A DNA stretch of 64,000 nt, taken from positions 1 to 64,000 of the forward strand of contig JAMLHK010000005.1 of the NCBI GenBank assembly GCA_023957155.1, written 5' to 3'. The notes beneath the pieces are model-generated. The model had not been told where the DNA came from, made no database searches, and saw nothing but the letters and a program-made list of their open reading frames with translations. Below, in pieces: positions 63,586 through 64,000 of this stretch. The translations under genes were made by a program, and so were the position numbers. This DNA is from Chitinophagaceae bacterium. GTDB lineage: Bacteria > Bacteroidota > Bacteroidia > Chitinophagales > Chitinophagaceae. Position 1 is the first letter of the stretch. Each line of letters begins with the position of its first letter.

Positions 63586-64000
63586 TTGTCGTCCATTCAA
63601 TCATATACAGAAAAAGAGCTGCTCGAACGCATAGCCGAAGGAGATGAAGACGCGTATAAACTGGTATTTGACCGCTACTGGAATAAAATATACCAGGTTG
63701 CGCTGAGCTTTTTAAAGGTCCCGGATCAGGCGCAGGATGCTGTGCAGCAGGTATTCATTAAGCTTTGGGAAAAAAGAAATAAGCTTCCCGAAGTGGAAAA
63801 TCTGGATGCCTGGCTTTTTATTGTAGCCCGTAATACCATTATAAATATCCTGGAGCGGATCGTTTCTTCAAGAAAAGGTATTCAGCAGATAAAAGACGTG
63901 GTTCCCGAAGATTATCTTACTCCTTCCAGTATGCTGGAATACAAGCAGGTTTCGGAAATCATACAGGATGCCGTCAACAGGCTGCCTCCCCAGCAGGCAT
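63586..64000 (+). CDS. ECF-family sigma factor (partial, runs off the window)
   Basis: The frame from a TTG at 63586 runs to the end of the window without a stop, giving 138 residues. Region 2 is visible (AYKLVFDRYWNKIYQVALSF, DAVQQVFIKLWEKR), then AWLFIVARNTIINILE. The beginning of region 4 (IIQDAVNRLPPQQA) is cut by the window edge. I saw no ATG or GTG start in a suitable place, so TTG is used. By analogy with the sigma gene at 38992 it may open another FecR/SusCD locus to the right. Confidence 0.85.
   Translation, partial: MSSIQSYTEKELLERIAEGDEDAYKLVFDRYWNKIYQVALSFLKVPDQAQDAVQQVFIKLWEKRNKLPEVENLDAWLFIVARNTIINILERIVSSRKGIQQIKDVVPEDYLTPSSMLEYKQVSEIIQDAVNRLPPQQA

Noticed and set aside
1..64000. 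CRISPR array, rRNA operon, complete insertion sequence or prophage
   Set aside because: No regularly spaced repeats, rRNA-like sequence, transposase, integrase or phage structural gene was seen.

Overview
The window looks like part of a Bacteroidota chromosome, most likely family Chitinophagaceae or a close relative. The reasons are paired SusC/SusD outer-membrane systems with FecI/FecR regulators, -7 promoter boxes of the TAnnTTTG type, a two-gene methionine synthase, many lipoproteins with a Cys lipobox, and moderate-to-low GC. This placement is inferred from gene content only; no database was searched.

Region 1 (1-8.3 kb, almost all minus strand) is an accessory defence island. It holds a complete type I restriction-modification operon (XRE regulator, hsdR, a GxxExxY-family gene, hsdM, a truncated rhuM-like gene, dinD, hsdS). 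A broken second hsdS tail runs in from the left and converges on hsdS. The GxxExxY gene sits inside a 575-bp segment with near-identical inverted ends. Region 2 (8.3-8.9 kb) has a hairpin-rich gap, tRNA-Arg(CCT) with its terminator, and a tRNA fragment split by a 20-bp palindrome.

Region 3 (8.9-20.9 kb, plus strand) is mostly housekeeping: a secreted VOC protein, a TPR protein, a UvrD-type helicase fused to an iron-sulphur nuclease, an Ig-like lipoprotein, recR, and methionine synthase as two genes (metH1, metH2) with an ORF6N gene between them. metH1 has a roughly 200-nt leader whose segments can pair in two mutually exclusive ways. Region 4 (20.9-28.8 kb) has small lipoproteins and membrane proteins, clpS divergent from a CPA2-type antiporter, a JmjC/cupin protein and a membrane transglutaminase-like protein.

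Region 5 (29.0-38.9 kb) is carbon catabolism: lutABC lactate oxidation, a secreted esterase, two alpha-L-rhamnosidase-family proteins and a beta-propeller hydrolase. L-rhamnose breakdown can yield L-lactate, so the lut genes and rhamnosidases may serve one substrate. Region 6 (39.0-63.0 kb) is a polysaccharide utilisation locus: ECF sigma, FecR anti-sigma, SusC with an STN signalling domain, SusD, a second SusC/SusD pair, a DUF1735-type glycan-binding lipoprotein, a propeller enzyme, three paralogous GH71/GH99-like hydrolases, a sialate O-acetylesterase-family protein and an unrecognised secreted protein. The glycan target cannot be read from sequence. Another ECF sigma gene begins at 63.6 kb and runs off the end, perhaps opening a further locus.
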